Part shown: in pieces, positions 63,169 to 64,000 of the stretch | Layout of the letters: every line of letters begins with the position of its first letter | How positions within the stretch are numbered: the first letter of the stretch is position 1 | Made by a program: the position numbers and the translations under genes | Notes under the pieces: generated by a model | Database searches by the model: none | The model's input: the letters and a program-made list of their open reading frames with translations, nothing else | Told to the model about the DNA's origin: nothing | Source: Sphingomonadales bacterium | Lineage (GTDB): Bacteria; Pseudomonadota; Alphaproteobacteria; Sphingomonadales; Kordiimonadaceae | Direction of reading: 5' to 3' | Assembly: GCA_011088215.1 (NCBI GenBank) | Contig: JAALKD010000005.1 | Location: 34,055-98,054 of the forward strand | Length of the DNA stretch: 64,000 nucleotides

Positions 63169-63915
63169 TCAACTCTTCTGGGCGATGTAAAAGCCATAGC
63201 TGGAATAACTCTGATATTTTTTGTAGAGGGAAACCTCCACTTTTTCGGCCTCAATGATTGCTCTGGCATCATCAGATTTATGCTTATTGAGGAAAGCATC
63301 GTAGGCATTTTCCAGTGGGGTGTAATAGTTCTCAATCCAGCTGGACTCTGGTAACGGAAAATAACCTTTAAGAACGAAACCGTGTTCTTCTAACACTTTG
63401 ATCTTATCTGAGGCCGTTGCGATCTCAGGGTATTCTGCATCCCAGTGTTGCTGGATTTCTGCAGGACGTTCTTTGGTCAACCATGTGATTTCAGAGGCTG
63501 CCAATATGCCGCCGGGCTTCAGGAAGCGCTTGAAATATTCCACGCCTTTGGCAAAGCCCATATTGTAAATGGCTCCTTCAGCCCAGATAACATCAAGACC
63601 TCCTTCTTCAAAAGGCAGTTCTTCCATTGAGCCCGCCAGCGTTGTGATCTTATTAGCAACTCCATGCTTTTTTGCGTTGGCGTTCAAAATATCCAAAAAA
63701 TCCTGAAACAGATCAACTGCCGTTATATCGGCGTTTAAATGTTTGGCTAATGTTACCGTCGACGCTCCGGTACCGCAGCCAATATCAGCTACTTTTAAAG
63801 GCTCAGAGCTGCTTGCCAAACCTGCCAGCTGCAATGCCTGTATGGTGTGTTCATCGCCACCGGGGCCTTGGCGTTTGTTGCCTTTGTGCAGATCAATCAG
63901 CAAATCGTAGTTCAT
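63169..63915 (-). CDS. class-I SAM-dependent methyltransferase
   Basis: 248 residues. Motif I VADIGCGTGASTVTLAKHL, acidic loop ITAVDLFQDFL, SMEELPFEEGGLDVIWAEGA and post-motif FKRFLKPGGILAASEITWL define the fold. Starts MNYDLLIDLHKGNKRQGPGG. The substrate is not recognised; small-molecule methylation is likely. It converges on the exopolysaccharide cluster. The last 85 bases of the window upstream hold no gene. Confidence 0.88.
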   Translation of the reverse strand: MNYDLLIDLHKGNKRQGPGGDEHTIQALQLAGLASSSEPLKVADIGCGTGASTVTLAKHLNADITAVDLFQDFLDILNANAKKHGVANKITTLAGSMEELPFEEGGLDVIWAEGAIYNMGFAKGVEYFKRFLKPGGILAASEITWLTKERPAEIQQHWDAEYPEIATASDKIKVLEEHGFVLKGYFPLPESSWIENYYTPLENAYDAFLNKHKSDDARAIIEAEKVEVSLYKKYQSYSSYGFYIAQKS

Positions 63916-64000
63916 GTCCTTATCCTATCTTAACGTCAACTCGGAATAAGGGCTGTATTTCCGATTGATTTGAGGTTGATTGATGGTTTTCGTGGTTTGA

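Overview
The window reads as a chromosomal segment of a free-living, probably marine alphaproteobacterium of moderate GC. Support comes from the replication block dnaA-dnaN-recF-gyrB with rpsT upstream of dnaA, the divergent mutM / ubiE-ubiB pair followed by coaBC and dut, a membrane-anchored cytochrome c divergent from pheA, and an adjacent NlpC/P60 peptidase and M17 aminopeptidase. An order-level placement such as Kordiimonadales or a relative is only a guess. I see no phage, insertion sequence, CRISPR array, rRNA or complete tRNA.

Layout. 1-16.5 kb is accessory catabolism: a RidA fragment, an acyl-CoA dehydrogenase and a MarR regulator form one leftward unit behind a palindromic operator. 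A second leftward unit holds indolepyruvate:ferredoxin oxidoreductase (iorA, iorB), another MarR and an Old Yellow Enzyme. Then come an exported beta-propeller/CehA-type hydrolase, a ferredoxin reductase, and a Na+/amino-acid symporter divergent from an aldehyde dehydrogenase / TauD-type dioxygenase / glutamine amidotransferase operon. 16.6-21.1 kb is a leftward membrane-stress module (ribbon-helix-helix-like protein, PspA, YqiJ-like protein, flotillin, one unknown). 21.3-24.2 kb is a rightward run of four exported proteins. 24.2-40.2 kb is the replication and housekeeping core. 40.3-50.8 kb mixes small unknowns, amino-acid metabolism (pheA, sdaA), cell-wall hydrolysis, a ferredoxin and an alkyltransferase-like DNA-damage protein. 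50.8-55.2 kb is an RND efflux operon. 55.4-62.8 kb is an exopolysaccharide export/control cluster (NAD-sugar epimerase, Ala-rich exported protein, phosphatase, beta-barrel, Wza-like and Wzc-like proteins). A methyltransferase closes the window.

The most notable observations concern gene integrity: pheA and a DoxX-family gene are each interrupted by a single in-frame TAG in otherwise intact reading frames, and the symporter has GTC where its start codon should be. TAG also ends several normal genes here, so wholesale reassignment is unlikely. Recent nonsense mutations, amber suppression or sequence error remain open. Other points are several well-formed operator palindromes (upstream of the first MarR gene, iorA and the RHH-like gene, and an orphan at 47.1 kb), an alkyltransferase-like protein with Trp in place of the acceptor Cys, and two probable uncharacterised gene sets: symporter/ALDH/dioxygenase/amidotransferase, and the RHH-PspA-YqiJ-flotillin unit.
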